DNA from: Pelagibacterium luteolum
GTDB taxonomy: Bacteria; Pseudomonadota; Alphaproteobacteria; Rhizobiales; Devosiaceae
NCBI RefSeq assembly: GCF_900100665.1
Contig: NZ_FNCS01000001.1
Location: forward strand, 5,001 to 69,000
DNA length: 64,000 bases
Direction: 5' to 3'
Below, piece after piece: positions 49,350-57,046 of this stretch. Below the pieces are notes generated by a model. The model was given only the letters and a program-made list of their open reading frames with translations. It was not told the DNA's origin and ran no database searches. How positions within the stretch are numbered: position 1 is the stretch's first letter; every line of letters starts with the position of its first letter. Both the position numbers and the translations under genes were made by a program.

Positions 49350-49508
49350 GTGACCCAAGCAGCAGACCAGCAAAACCGACCGGTAAAAGCGGAGCCGGCC
49401 GGGAAGGCAGTACGACTGACTGAAATGACCTTCGGGTCATCGCGAAGTAGGCGAGACGCATCCACCGCAACGAATGCGTCCGTCCAGGCGTCAACAGGAG
49501 TAGCCAAT

Positions 49509-50072
49509 ATGGCAACTAAAAAGATCACGCAGCGTGCGGGGTTCAAGACCGGCGAGTATATCGTTTATCCTGCCCATGGTGTTGGCCTCATCCATTCCAT
49601 CGAAGATCAGGAAGTCGCGGGTCTCACCCTCGAACTCTTCGTCATCGCCTTCGAACAGGATAAGCTGACGCTCCGCGTGCCCGTTGCCAAGATCAAATCC
49701 GTGGGCATGCGCAAGCTTGCCGAACCCGAAGAAGTCACAAAGGCGCTTGAGACCGTAACAGGTCGCGCCCGCGTCAAGCGCACCATGTGGTCGCGCCGGG
49801 CCCAGGAATATGAAGCAAAGATCAATTCCGGCGACCTCATCGCGATTTCCGAGGTCGTTCGCGACCTCTATCGCTCTGAAGACCAGCCCGAGCAGTCCTA
49901 TTCCGAGCGCCAGCTTTTCGAGCAGGCTATGGACCGCATGAGCCGCGAAATTGGCTCGGTCAACAAGATCTCGCTTACCGAAGCGGTCAAGCTGATCACC
50001 AAGAACCTGGCCAAGAGCCCGCGTCGCGGCCCTAAGACGGATGCCGCCGACACCGAAGAAGCCGCTGCTTAA
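49509..50072 (+). CDS. carD: CarD family transcriptional regulator
   Basis: A 187-residue CarD/CdnL-type protein. The N-terminal RNA-polymerase-binding Tudor-like domain contains GEYIVYPAHGVGLIHSIEDQ and LRVPVAKIKSVGMRKL; the C-terminal helical domain includes RRAQEYEAKINSGDLIAISEVVRDLYR. CarD binds the polymerase beta subunit and stabilises open complexes, notably at rRNA promoters. It acts on polymerase rather than a specific operator. GGAGTAGCC precedes the ATG. A strong terminator follows. Confidence 0.95.
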   Translation: MATKKITQRAGFKTGEYIVYPAHGVGLIHSIEDQEVAGLTLELFVIAFEQDKLTLRVPVAKIKSVGMRKLAEPEEVTKALETVTGRARVKRTMWSRRAQEYEAKINSGDLIAISEVVRDLYRSEDQPEQSYSERQLFEQAMDRMSREIGSVNKISLTEAVKLITKNLAKSPRRGPKTDAADTEEAAA

Positions 50073-50098
50073 AATCGCGGTTCTACGGAGCGAGATTG

Positions 50099-50130
50099 AA
50101 AAGAGCCGGTCTATCGACCGGCTCTTTTTC
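50099..50130. terminator. Bidirectional intrinsic terminator after carD
   Basis: AGAGCCGGTC pairs with GACCGGCTCT around TATC, flanked by AAA on one side and T5CT3 on the other. It separates carD from the convergent M48 protease gene. Confidence 0.88.
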
Positions 50131-50140
50131 TTTGGGCGGT

Positions 50141-51613
50141 CTATTGCACCCGGACAATCTTGTAGGGCATGCCCGCCTCGACGGGGTCACCCGGCAGAAG
50201 GTTGTTGAGCACGAAAAACAGCTCTCTGCCGCGATTGAGCTGCCCCATCTGCTGAGCCAGTTGGTCTGAGGTCTGACCGGCGGTAGCATTTGCTAGGCCG
50301 AGCTTGATCGTGCGGATGGCCGCCAGATCTGTCTGTTGCGTGCGACGCAGGCTGGTCAGCGTCTCTGCGGCTGCTTCCGCAAATGCCGTCGAGTTTTCCT
50401 TACCAGCGAAAATGAAGCGGAACACATTGCCATCGATCCGCGCGACGGAGACGTGGAAGTACCACTGGTCGGTCTGCGCCATGCCCGATGCGGTCTCAAT
50501 ACCGTTGACCGTGCGTGTGGTGATGGATTCGGGCTGCAGTCCGGCGATCCAGCCGGAGCGCAAATAGTCGACAAGCTGCGTTCCCTGCGACAACGACGCA
50601 CTATCGAACCGCAGGGCCGCCCCATCGCCGGCGACAGCTACGACGGCAGTGTTGGACATCTGAAGCGCGTAGCCAGCAGGTACCGCGAAGGTCAGCCTGT
50701 GTTCGGGGCTGATATAACGCTGACCGACAATTGCGCCCTGACGCGTCGAATCGCCGAAATCGATCCCATTGATCGCACTGAGATAGCCCTGACGGTCCGT
50801 GACCCCTTGCCCCGGTTGGCCATAATTGCGCGCTTCGTTGATCGCACGCTGGATGCGATCGGGCGTCGAGGGGTGCGAGGAGAGGAAATCCTCGCCGGTT
50901 TCGCTCGCCCTTACGAATTGGGCGAACCGGCCCATGGCGGTCAAAAAGCGTGCTGCCGCATGCGGATCGTAACCGGCGCGCGCCGCGATCTTGATGCCTT
51001 CCCGATCCGCCTCCAATTCCTGGTTCTGCGAAAATGCAGCTAGGTTTTGGGCCGACCGCTCTGCATTGGCGTTGGCGTCGATCACCCCGCCCAGGACGGT
51101 AGTGATCACGCGGTCGACGATTTCGGTCTGCCGCACACGGGCCGAGCGTTCGCGCGCGTGACGCAGCGTCACGTGGGCGATTTCGTGGGCGATGACGGCG
51201 GCCAGTTCGCTCATGTCACTGGCCAGCGCCAGAATGCCGCGCGTCACATAGATAAACCCACCCGGGAGCGCAAAGGCGTTCACTTCGCTCGAATCGAGAA
51301 TGGTGATTGTGAACTGCGTCGAAGGCTGACCGGCGGCGGCGAGCAGCTTCGAGACCATGCGCGCCAGCATCAATTCGGTGGCGCGGTGCTCGTAAACCCC
51401 GCCATAGCTGGCGATGATGCGCGGGTGCTCGCGCAGGCCGATTACCGAATCTTCCGGATCCGTGCCCGCAGGCACAGCGGGCGCCGAACCCGACGTCCGG
51501 CGCGTCGCGATATCCGAACCGCCGATCAGGCCCGAGCAGCCGGAAACCCCGGCCATGAGCAAGAGGCTCGTACCGGCAAGAAAACTTCGGCGGGAGAATC
51601 GCTTTTCGGTCAT
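50141..51613 (-). CDS. M48 family zinc metalloprotease, lipoprotein
   Basis: A 490-residue periplasmic protease. The N-terminus has twin Arg (SRRSFLAG) and a lipobox ending at Cys26, so it is probably a lipoprotein. The zinc site is HEIAH (143-147) with the third ligand Glu in NQELEADREG. The segment SSHPSTPDRI is typical of BepA/YfgC-like M48 proteases, which process or degrade outer-membrane assembly intermediates. Unlike BepA there are no TPR repeats; the C-terminal 230 residues form a separate beta-rich region ending in YKIVRVQ. It overlaps the upstream SNase-like gene by four bases. Confidence 0.92.
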   Translation of the reverse strand: MTEKRFSRRSFLAGTSLLLMAGVSGCSGLIGGSDIATRRTSGSAPAVPAGTDPEDSVIGLREHPRIIASYGGVYEHRATELMLARMVSKLLAAAGQPSTQFTITILDSSEVNAFALPGGFIYVTRGILALASDMSELAAVIAHEIAHVTLRHARERSARVRQTEIVDRVITTVLGGVIDANANAERSAQNLAAFSQNQELEADREGIKIAARAGYDPHAAARFLTAMGRFAQFVRASETGEDFLSSHPSTPDRIQRAINEARNYGQPGQGVTDRQGYLSAINGIDFGDSTRQGAIVGQRYISPEHRLTFAVPAGYALQMSNTAVVAVAGDGAALRFDSASLSQGTQLVDYLRSGWIAGLQPESITTRTVNGIETASGMAQTDQWYFHVSVARIDGNVFRFIFAGKENSTAFAEAAAETLTSLRRTQQTDLAAIRTIKLGLANATAGQTSDQLAQQMGQLNRGRELFFVLNNLLPGDPVEAGMPYKIVRVQ

Positions 51614-52524
51614 GGGCGGGCCAACACCTCGATTTGCTCGGGATGTGTGACGAGCATACGCGGTCCGTCAAGGGTGTCGATCCATCCGCGCACGCGAATC
51701 ACGGCATTGTCAAAGCTCAACGGATCAATTCCCGCCTGTTCGAACACGCGCAGGCCGGGGGTTTCAATGACCACAGTGAAATCTTCCTTCCAGTACCGCC
51801 CGAAATTGAGGTAAACGCGGCTGCCGACGCGGTCGGCATTGAGAACGCGCCCTTCAACCAACTCATATCCCCCATCTCGCTCGAGAATGGAATCCGGGTC
51901 GGCGGCATCGCGGATAGCGTAATAGGGATCGCGCCAGATTCCACGCCGCTCGACCCGCCCCTGCCCCTCGGCAGCCAAGAGATATTCAAGGCATGAGCGG
52001 TTGTCAGGAAACGAATAAACGCGAGCCAGACCAGCCCGCAGCATCTCTTCCTGCACCCACACCTGGCCAGCGTCTCCATCGACGAGCATATGGGCAAGCG
52101 CGCGTCCATGACGGTCGCGACTTTCGCCGCCATAGTATAGCGATACGGATTCGCCAAGCGTCAATTCAGTGATCAAGGCCTTGGCCTCGTCGCCCAACGG
52201 CCAAGCTTCGAACCCTTCACGACCCAGAGGCAATTTTGGCGCCTGAATGCCCACCAGCCGAACCGTCAGCCCCGTATCGAGGTCAAGTGTATCGCCATCG
52301 GAAATGGCAACAACGCGACCTGACGGCCCCGCTTGCAGGGTCTCGCACGTCTGGGAGAAAGCTGGATGTACACCCGGCATAGCCAAGAGAAATGACGTCA
52401 CGAGCAACCGTTTGAGCAAATTTGGCCTCAAAGCGTAGCCGGTTGATCCGGCAACCCCATTGACCGGACCCGTCGCATTCCCCCGCGATGCACCGGATTC
52501 GATTTTAATCGAGTGTGCACGCAA
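51610..52524 (-). CDS. Exported SNase-like (thermonuclease-fold) protein
   Basis: A protein of up to 304 residues. A signal peptide begins about residue 33 (LRPNLLKRLLVTSFLLAM), so the true start may be the TTG at 52431. The SNase fold follows: VVAISDGDTLDLDTGLTVRLVGI and the DRHGRALAHMLV strand. The usual GIDAPE motif reads GIQAPK, so an acidic active-site position appears changed and nuclease activity is doubtful. The C-terminal 100 residues form a further beta domain (EGRVLNADRVGSRVYLNFG). It is coupled to the M48 protease gene by ATGA. Confidence 0.85.
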   Translation of the reverse strand: MRAHSIKIESGASRGNATGPVNGVAGSTGYALRPNLLKRLLVTSFLLAMPGVHPAFSQTCETLQAGPSGRVVAISDGDTLDLDTGLTVRLVGIQAPKLPLGREGFEAWPLGDEAKALITELTLGESVSLYYGGESRDRHGRALAHMLVDGDAGQVWVQEEMLRAGLARVYSFPDNRSCLEYLLAAEGQGRVERRGIWRDPYYAIRDAADPDSILERDGGYELVEGRVLNADRVGSRVYLNFGRYWKEDFTVVIETPGLRVFEQAGIDPLSFDNAVIRVRGWIDTLDGPRMLVTHPEQIEVLARP

Positions 52525-52597
52525 TTGCGGCGAAAATCATCAAGTTTGTCCCATGGCAGGCGTTGCGGTCGCGCTGTGTGGCATTTATGCGCGGCGG

Positions 52598-53149
52598 TCA
52601 AATCGCGCCCTGATGTGTCCGGATCATCTCCGCGAGTGCCTGAACCTGGCGATCGGCGATACCGATGTCCCGCAAATGATCGGCGGTATTGATCACATAG
52701 TCGATATTGGGGCCAGCCTGCCCCACGGCGCCATTTACCAGGGCAAATTGCTCTTCAAGACTTAACCGGCCTGCATATTGGCTGTGATGCGGATCGGCGA
52801 CGAAGGTCAGCGCAGGAACGGTCTGACCCGAGGCGAGGCGAATGGGCCGCCGAGTTTCGAGATAAACGCCGGTCACCTGCTCGCGCTCGCGTAGATATTC
52901 ACGCACTGCGCTCCAATCGTCGGCTGCCACCTCAAAGGCCATCCCTACACAGGCCCCACCGCGTTCGAGCCCGAAGACGAGCCCTGGGCGCTCGGCTGTA
53001 CCGCGATGACGGTGCGAATAGATGCACAGACGGCGATGGACCCCACGCAACAGCGCGCGCTCAGCCGTCACGAACGCGAAACCCGGACGCCAGATCAGCG
53101 AGCCGTATCCAAAAACCCATTGTGTCGACGAGTCGGGAGAACTGGACAT
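52598..53149 (-). CDS. ChaC-like gamma-glutamylcyclotransferase
   Basis: A 183-residue enzyme starting SSPDSSTQWVFGYGSLIW; VFGYGSLIW is the substrate-binding loop of the ChaC family, which cleaves glutathione to 5-oxoproline and Cys-Gly. GLVFGLERGGACVGMAFEV holds the region of the catalytic Glu. The C-terminal IDYVINTADHLRDIGI matches the family. It is divergent from the DUF2125 gene. A link to the glutathione-related genes near 14 kb is only thematic. Confidence 0.92.
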   Translation of the reverse strand: MSSSPDSSTQWVFGYGSLIWRPGFAFVTAERALLRGVHRRLCIYSHRHRGTAERPGLVFGLERGGACVGMAFEVAADDWSAVREYLREREQVTGVYLETRRPIRLASGQTVPALTFVADPHHSQYAGRLSLEEQFALVNGAVGQAGPNIDYVINTADHLRDIGIADRQVQALAEMIRTHQGAI

Positions 53150-53223
53150 GCCACTTCGATGCCATGGCTACGCAGCGCCCGCAAGGCCTCGGCGCTCCAT
53201 CTCATAACGCGCGAAATTGCCCC

Positions 53224-54228
53224 ATGACGCCAGCGAACGAACACTCTATGAAGGGCATCATGAAGCGCTTCGTCATCATGATCGTCATCGTCCTCGCCAT
53301 CTCCGTTTTATGGATGGCAGGCTGGTTCTACATCGCCGGGCAAGTCCGCACTGAAATTGCCTATCTGGCGCAAGCCGATGGAATTTCCCAGCCGCGGCTC
53401 ACATGCGAAAGCCTCGATGTCGGGGGCGCTCCGTTCTCGTTTTCGCCGCGCTGTCAGGGCGCGCAGATCACGGCAGCCGATACGACCATATCGATCCCCG
53501 ATGTGCGGGGCACGGCGCTCTTTTATCGCCCATTTCATATCCAGGCCGTCGCAACGGGCCCGGCTCGTGTCACCGACGCTTTCACGGGAGCGGCCCAGGA
53601 AATCGACTGGTCGAACCTCCACGCCAGTCTGCGGTTGGCCGGGAGCGCCATTGAACGGTTCTCAGTTGTCGCCGACGATCTGGTCTATCGCGATGTTCTG
53701 ATGGCCGAAACCGAGTTGGGCACAGCAAGCCGCGGCGAAATCCATCTTGTTGATGCCACGCCAGCCGAGCCTGCGCCTGGTACGGGCATGATCTATGATT
53801 TTTATGCCATGCTCGAAAATGTGACGAGCCAGCCCAATGATATTGCCCAAGGTGCGTTGGCTATTGATGGACAGCTAACTGGCGTCCCCGACCCTACCCT
53901 TTGGGGCGACCCGGATCTCGTCGCCTACTGGCAGGCGTATGACGGTCGTTTCTCGCTGCGCGGCCTGGACCTCACCGCAGAAGGGCTCAGCCTTTCGGCA
54001 GAGGGAGAAGTCAGCCTGGCTGAAACTGGCCTCCTGAACGGCAATCTTGCAGTCGTATCGCGCGGCATCTCAGACCGCATCGCCGCCATCGTCGGAGACC
54101 CCGCGGTCGCGCAGATCGTTCTTGGCAGCCCGGACGACACCGGCGTCTCGCGTCAGAATCTGACGATCACCAACGGAACCGTCATCGTCGGCATCCTGCC
54201 AATCGCCAGCCTGCCGCCGCTATTCTGA
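53224..54228 (+). CDS. DUF2125 family membrane-anchored protein
   Basis: About 334 residues. One membrane helix near the N-terminus (MKRFVIMIVIVLAISVLWMAGWFYIAG) leaves the rest in the periplasm. The DUF2125 body (LTCESLDVGGAPFSFSPRCQGA, then repeated beta motifs and SLRGLDLTAEGLSLSAEGEV) resembles AsmA-like beta-rich folds. Function unknown. The start is uncertain among ATG 53224, 53248 and 53260; none has a strong ribosome site. Its end overlaps tyrC tail-to-tail by nine bases, a conserved neighbourhood. Confidence 0.85.
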   Translation: MTPANEHSMKGIMKRFVIMIVIVLAISVLWMAGWFYIAGQVRTEIAYLAQADGISQPRLTCESLDVGGAPFSFSPRCQGAQITAADTTISIPDVRGTALFYRPFHIQAVATGPARVTDAFTGAAQEIDWSNLHASLRLAGSAIERFSVVADDLVYRDVLMAETELGTASRGEIHLVDATPAEPAPGTGMIYDFYAMLENVTSQPNDIAQGALAIDGQLTGVPDPTLWGDPDLVAYWQAYDGRFSLRGLDLTAEGLSLSAEGEVSLAETGLLNGNLAVVSRGISDRIAAIVGDPAVAQIVLGSPDDTGVSRQNLTITNGTVIVGILPIASLPPLF

Positions 54229-55143
54229 AGCTTTGCCATCGCCGTGCGGGCGGCCGAAGTCGGGCGCTGCTGTCTCCTGGCCCGCAGCAATGATCGAGCG
54301 GCGAATGGTGCGGGTGCGCGTAAACAACGTCTCCAGCGCATCACCATCGCCAATCCGCACGGCCCGTTGCAAGACGCTCAAATCCTCGAGAAATCGGCCC
54401 AGCATTTCCAGAACCGCCTCGCGATTGGTCAAGAACACGTCACGCCACATGACCGGATCGGATGCCGCGATACGTGTGAAATCGCGAAATCCCGAGGCCG
54501 AGAACTTGATCACCTCCGACTGCGTGTGCTCTTCGAGATCGGCAACCGTCCCCACGATATTGTAGGCTACAAGGTGCGGCACATGGCTCGTGATCGCAAG
54601 AACGAGATCATGGTGTTCGGGGCTCATGGTTTCGACGTCGGACCCCAGACCCTTCCAGAACGCGGTAAGCATCGCGATCGCGTCTGAACTGGCGCCCTCG
54701 ACCGGCGTTAGAACGCACCAGCGGTTTTCGAAGAGATCGGCGAACCCCGCCGAGGGTCCCGAATGCTCGGTACCTGCAAGAGGGTGCCCCGGGATAAAAT
54801 GGACACCCGCTGGAACATAAGGCGAGACGACATCGACCACATGCTTTTTAACCGAGCCCACGTCCGAGAGAATCGCACCGGGCTTGAGCGAGCCTGAGAT
54901 ATCTTTCGCTAAGGCTTCGTAAGCCCCCACCGGTGCGCACAGGATCACCAGATCAGCATCGCGCACAGCGTCAGCGGCACTCGTGAAATACTGGTCACCC
55001 AACCCCAGCCTTTCGGCCTCGTCTAGCGTCTCCTGGCGTCGCGTAGCGATGGCAATGGTCTTGGCCAACCCCGCCCGACGCGCTCCGCGCGCGATCGACG
55101 ACCCGATCAGGCCAATACCAATGAGAGCGAGTTTTTCGATCAT
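54220..55143 (-). CDS. tyrC: Prephenate/arogenate dehydrogenase
   Basis: A 307-residue NAD(P)-dependent dehydrogenase of tyrosine synthesis. It starts MIEKLALIGIGLIGSSIARGARR with the Rossmann loop GIGLIGSS, then VILCAPVGAYE, SDVGSVKKHVVD and GHPLAGTEHSGPSAG, the substrate-binding signature. The C-terminal helical domain includes SASGFRDFTRIA. Whether it prefers prephenate or arogenate cannot be told by eye. ATG 55143 overlaps the hisC stop by four bases; an 86-codon upstream extension is rejected. Confidence 0.94.
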   Translation of the reverse strand: MIEKLALIGIGLIGSSIARGARRAGLAKTIAIATRRQETLDEAERLGLGDQYFTSAADAVRDADLVILCAPVGAYEALAKDISGSLKPGAILSDVGSVKKHVVDVVSPYVPAGVHFIPGHPLAGTEHSGPSAGFADLFENRWCVLTPVEGASSDAIAMLTAFWKGLGSDVETMSPEHHDLVLAITSHVPHLVAYNIVGTVADLEEHTQSEVIKFSASGFRDFTRIAASDPVMWRDVFLTNREAVLEMLGRFLEDLSVLQRAVRIGDGDALETLFTRTRTIRRSIIAAGQETAAPDFGRPHGDGKASE

Positions 55144-56240
55144 TGTTCGTCCATAAATGTCTGGAGGCAATCGGCGACCGCGCGCATCGCATCTTCGCTG
55201 CCGATGGAAATACGTAACCCGTTGGAAATTCCATACCCGCCCATTTCGCGCACCACGAGCCCGCGCTCCAAAAGCGCGGCATTGGCGTCGCTGGCCGTCT
55301 GACCGGGTGTTTCGGGAAAGAGCACGAGGATAAAATTCCCTTGGCTTGGCAGTACGCGCAGACGGTTGGAAGCGATCTTCGCAGTGAGCCAGTCGCGCCA
55401 TTGGCCGTTGTGCGCGCGCAGGGCTTTAGTGAAGGCCAGATCACGCACCGCCGCGGTTGCCGCAACTTGCCCCAGGACCGATACGTTGAACGGCCCGCGA
55501 ATGCGATTGACCGCATCAACGAGATGTTCAGGTCCGTAAAGCCACCCAACTCGCGCTGCGGCCAGACCCATCTTGGAAAATGTGCGGACCATCACGACGT
55601 TATCGGCACGCTCGACGAGCGAGATGCCAACACCATAGTCGGCGGCCGTCACATATTCGGCGTAGGCGGAATCGATTACCAGCAGCACATTAGACGGCAA
55701 TCCCGCATGCAACCGGTCCAACTCGTCAGCTGACAGGTAGGTGCCCGTGGGGTTATTGGGATTGGCCAGGAAAACGATCCGCGTCTTCTCGGTCACCGCC
55801 GCAAGCAGGGCGTCGACATCGGCACGATAATCCGTTTCGGGCGCAATGACCGGCGTTCCACCCGCGGCCTGCGTGACGATGGGATAGACCATAAAGCCAT
55901 ACTGGCTCATCACGGCTTCGTCGCCATCCCCGATATAGGTCTGCGCCAGAAGATGCAGAACTTCGTCCGAGCCCGCGCCCACAACGATCCGCTCCGGGTC
56001 GATACCATGCACCTCGCCGAGCGCCTGCCGCAGTTCGCGCGAAGAGCCCTCGGGATAGATTTCAAGCTTTTCCGCCGCCGCCCTGACCGCTTCTATGGCC
56101 TTGGGACTAGCGCCCAATGGAGACTCATTGGCCGAGAGTTTTATGTTTTCGGCAGCCTTTTTCCCAGGTGCGCTCGACCGGCCCGGTACATAGGGCGCGA
56201 TATTGAGAATGCCCTTCTGCGGCACTGGTCTTTCGGTCAT
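55140..56240 (-). CDS. hisC: Histidinol-phosphate / aromatic aminotransferase
   Basis: A 366-residue PLP fold-type I aminotransferase. Features: IKLSANESPLGASPKA, NPNNPTGTYLS (substrate-binding Asn), DSAYAEYV and the PLP lysine in TFSKMGLAAARVGW. The family makes histidinol phosphate; members next to tyrC often also transaminate prephenate or phenylpyruvate, so a dual histidine/tyrosine role is plausible. ATG 56240 (MTERPVPQKGIL) is chosen over an upstream frame. tyrC follows with an ATGA overlap. Confidence 0.93.
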   Translation of the reverse strand: MTERPVPQKGILNIAPYVPGRSSAPGKKAAENIKLSANESPLGASPKAIEAVRAAAEKLEIYPEGSSRELRQALGEVHGIDPERIVVGAGSDEVLHLLAQTYIGDGDEAVMSQYGFMVYPIVTQAAGGTPVIAPETDYRADVDALLAAVTEKTRIVFLANPNNPTGTYLSADELDRLHAGLPSNVLLVIDSAYAEYVTAADYGVGISLVERADNVVMVRTFSKMGLAAARVGWLYGPEHLVDAVNRIRGPFNVSVLGQVAATAAVRDLAFTKALRAHNGQWRDWLTAKIASNRLRVLPSQGNFILVLFPETPGQTASDANAALLERGLVVREMGGYGISNGLRISIGSEDAMRAVADCLQTFMDEQ

Positions 56241-56410
56241 GGCGTTCACTTGAATAGGACTGAAAATCGCCCGCTTTACGGGACGGGCGGACCATAGTGA
56301 AAGCTTTGAGCCAAGGCAATTGGCTCCGGCGCGCGGCTGGTGGTTGATCGCGAGCGCCCATCCCTGCATGATCACTCTTCACGCCAGAACAAACTCAGGA
56401 CATCGCCCGT

Positions 56411-57046
56411 ATGACTTCGACCGCACGCGGTCCCACCCACGTGGAGGTTCAGATCGGTGTCCTGCTCAGAGCACTAGAAGCGTCTCACGCCGAAGAACAG
56501 GCACGCTTTACCGTCAATCAGCTCATCGCGGCGCTCGGCACCAGCTCTCATATACTGGTGATTTTGTTTTTTTCCGTCCTCAACATGGTGCCAGGCCCTC
56601 CGGGATACGGCGGCACGATCGCCATCGCCATCATTGGGTTTGCGATCGCGATGATTGCCGACGCTCCACTGGTGCTGCCCGGATGGGTCGGCCAGCGTCG
56701 CCTGCCGGTCAAGGCCCTCATGCGCGTAACAGATCTGTTTGCGCGGATCGCGCGGTTTGTGGGTAAGCTGTCCCGCCCGCGCCTGACCATGATGTCTGCG
56801 CCGGCGCTTCGGCCATTTCTTGGCCTTTTTATCATCGCGGTCAGCCTGCCCATGATGCTGCCGATCCCCTTTATCAACGCCGTGCCCAATGTCGGCATCT
56901 GTATTTTGTGTCTGGGTTGGATAAACCGCGATGCTCTCGCCATTATGGTTGGAATTGTGGTGGCCTTGATCGGGCTGGGGATTGCCGGCCTTGCCATCTG
57001 GGGCGCTTATCACCTGGCGAACGTCGCCTTTGAGGCTGTGCAGTGA
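56411..57046 (+). CDS. exoD: ExoD family exopolysaccharide synthesis membrane protein
   Basis: A 211-residue ExoD-like protein. The N-terminus is cytosolic (LLRALEASHAEEQARFTVNQLIAALGTSSH), followed by hydrophobic helices and the family signature PGPPGYGG and LPIPFINAVPNVGICILCLG. ExoD was first described in Sinorhizobium as affecting exopolysaccharide and alkaline tolerance; its mechanism is not known. Its stop overlaps the GTG start of the membrane hydrolase gene, so the two are coupled. Confidence 0.9.
   Translation: MTSTARGPTHVEVQIGVLLRALEASHAEEQARFTVNQLIAALGTSSHILVILFFSVLNMVPGPPGYGGTIAIAIIGFAIAMIADAPLVLPGWVGQRRLPVKALMRVTDLFARIARFVGKLSRPRLTMMSAPALRPFLGLFIIAVSLPMMLPIPFINAVPNVGICILCLGWINRDALAIMVGIVVALIGLGIAGLAIWGAYHLANVAFEAVQ

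Larger units (their letters stand above)
49145..49508 (+). other. fdxA-carD intergenic leader
   Basis: Holds a promoter (49262-49290), an intrinsic terminator shortly downstream (49328-49349), then 160 bases to the carD ATG. A frame continuous with carD runs from a GTG at 49281, but it lacks conserved character and is taken as leader, not protein. Confidence 0.5.

Noticed and set aside
49281-49508. N-terminal extension of CarD from a GTG at 49281
   Set aside because: It crosses the promoter -10 and the terminator hairpin, and CarD proteins normally start at the MATKK-like position with the ribosome site seen before 49509.
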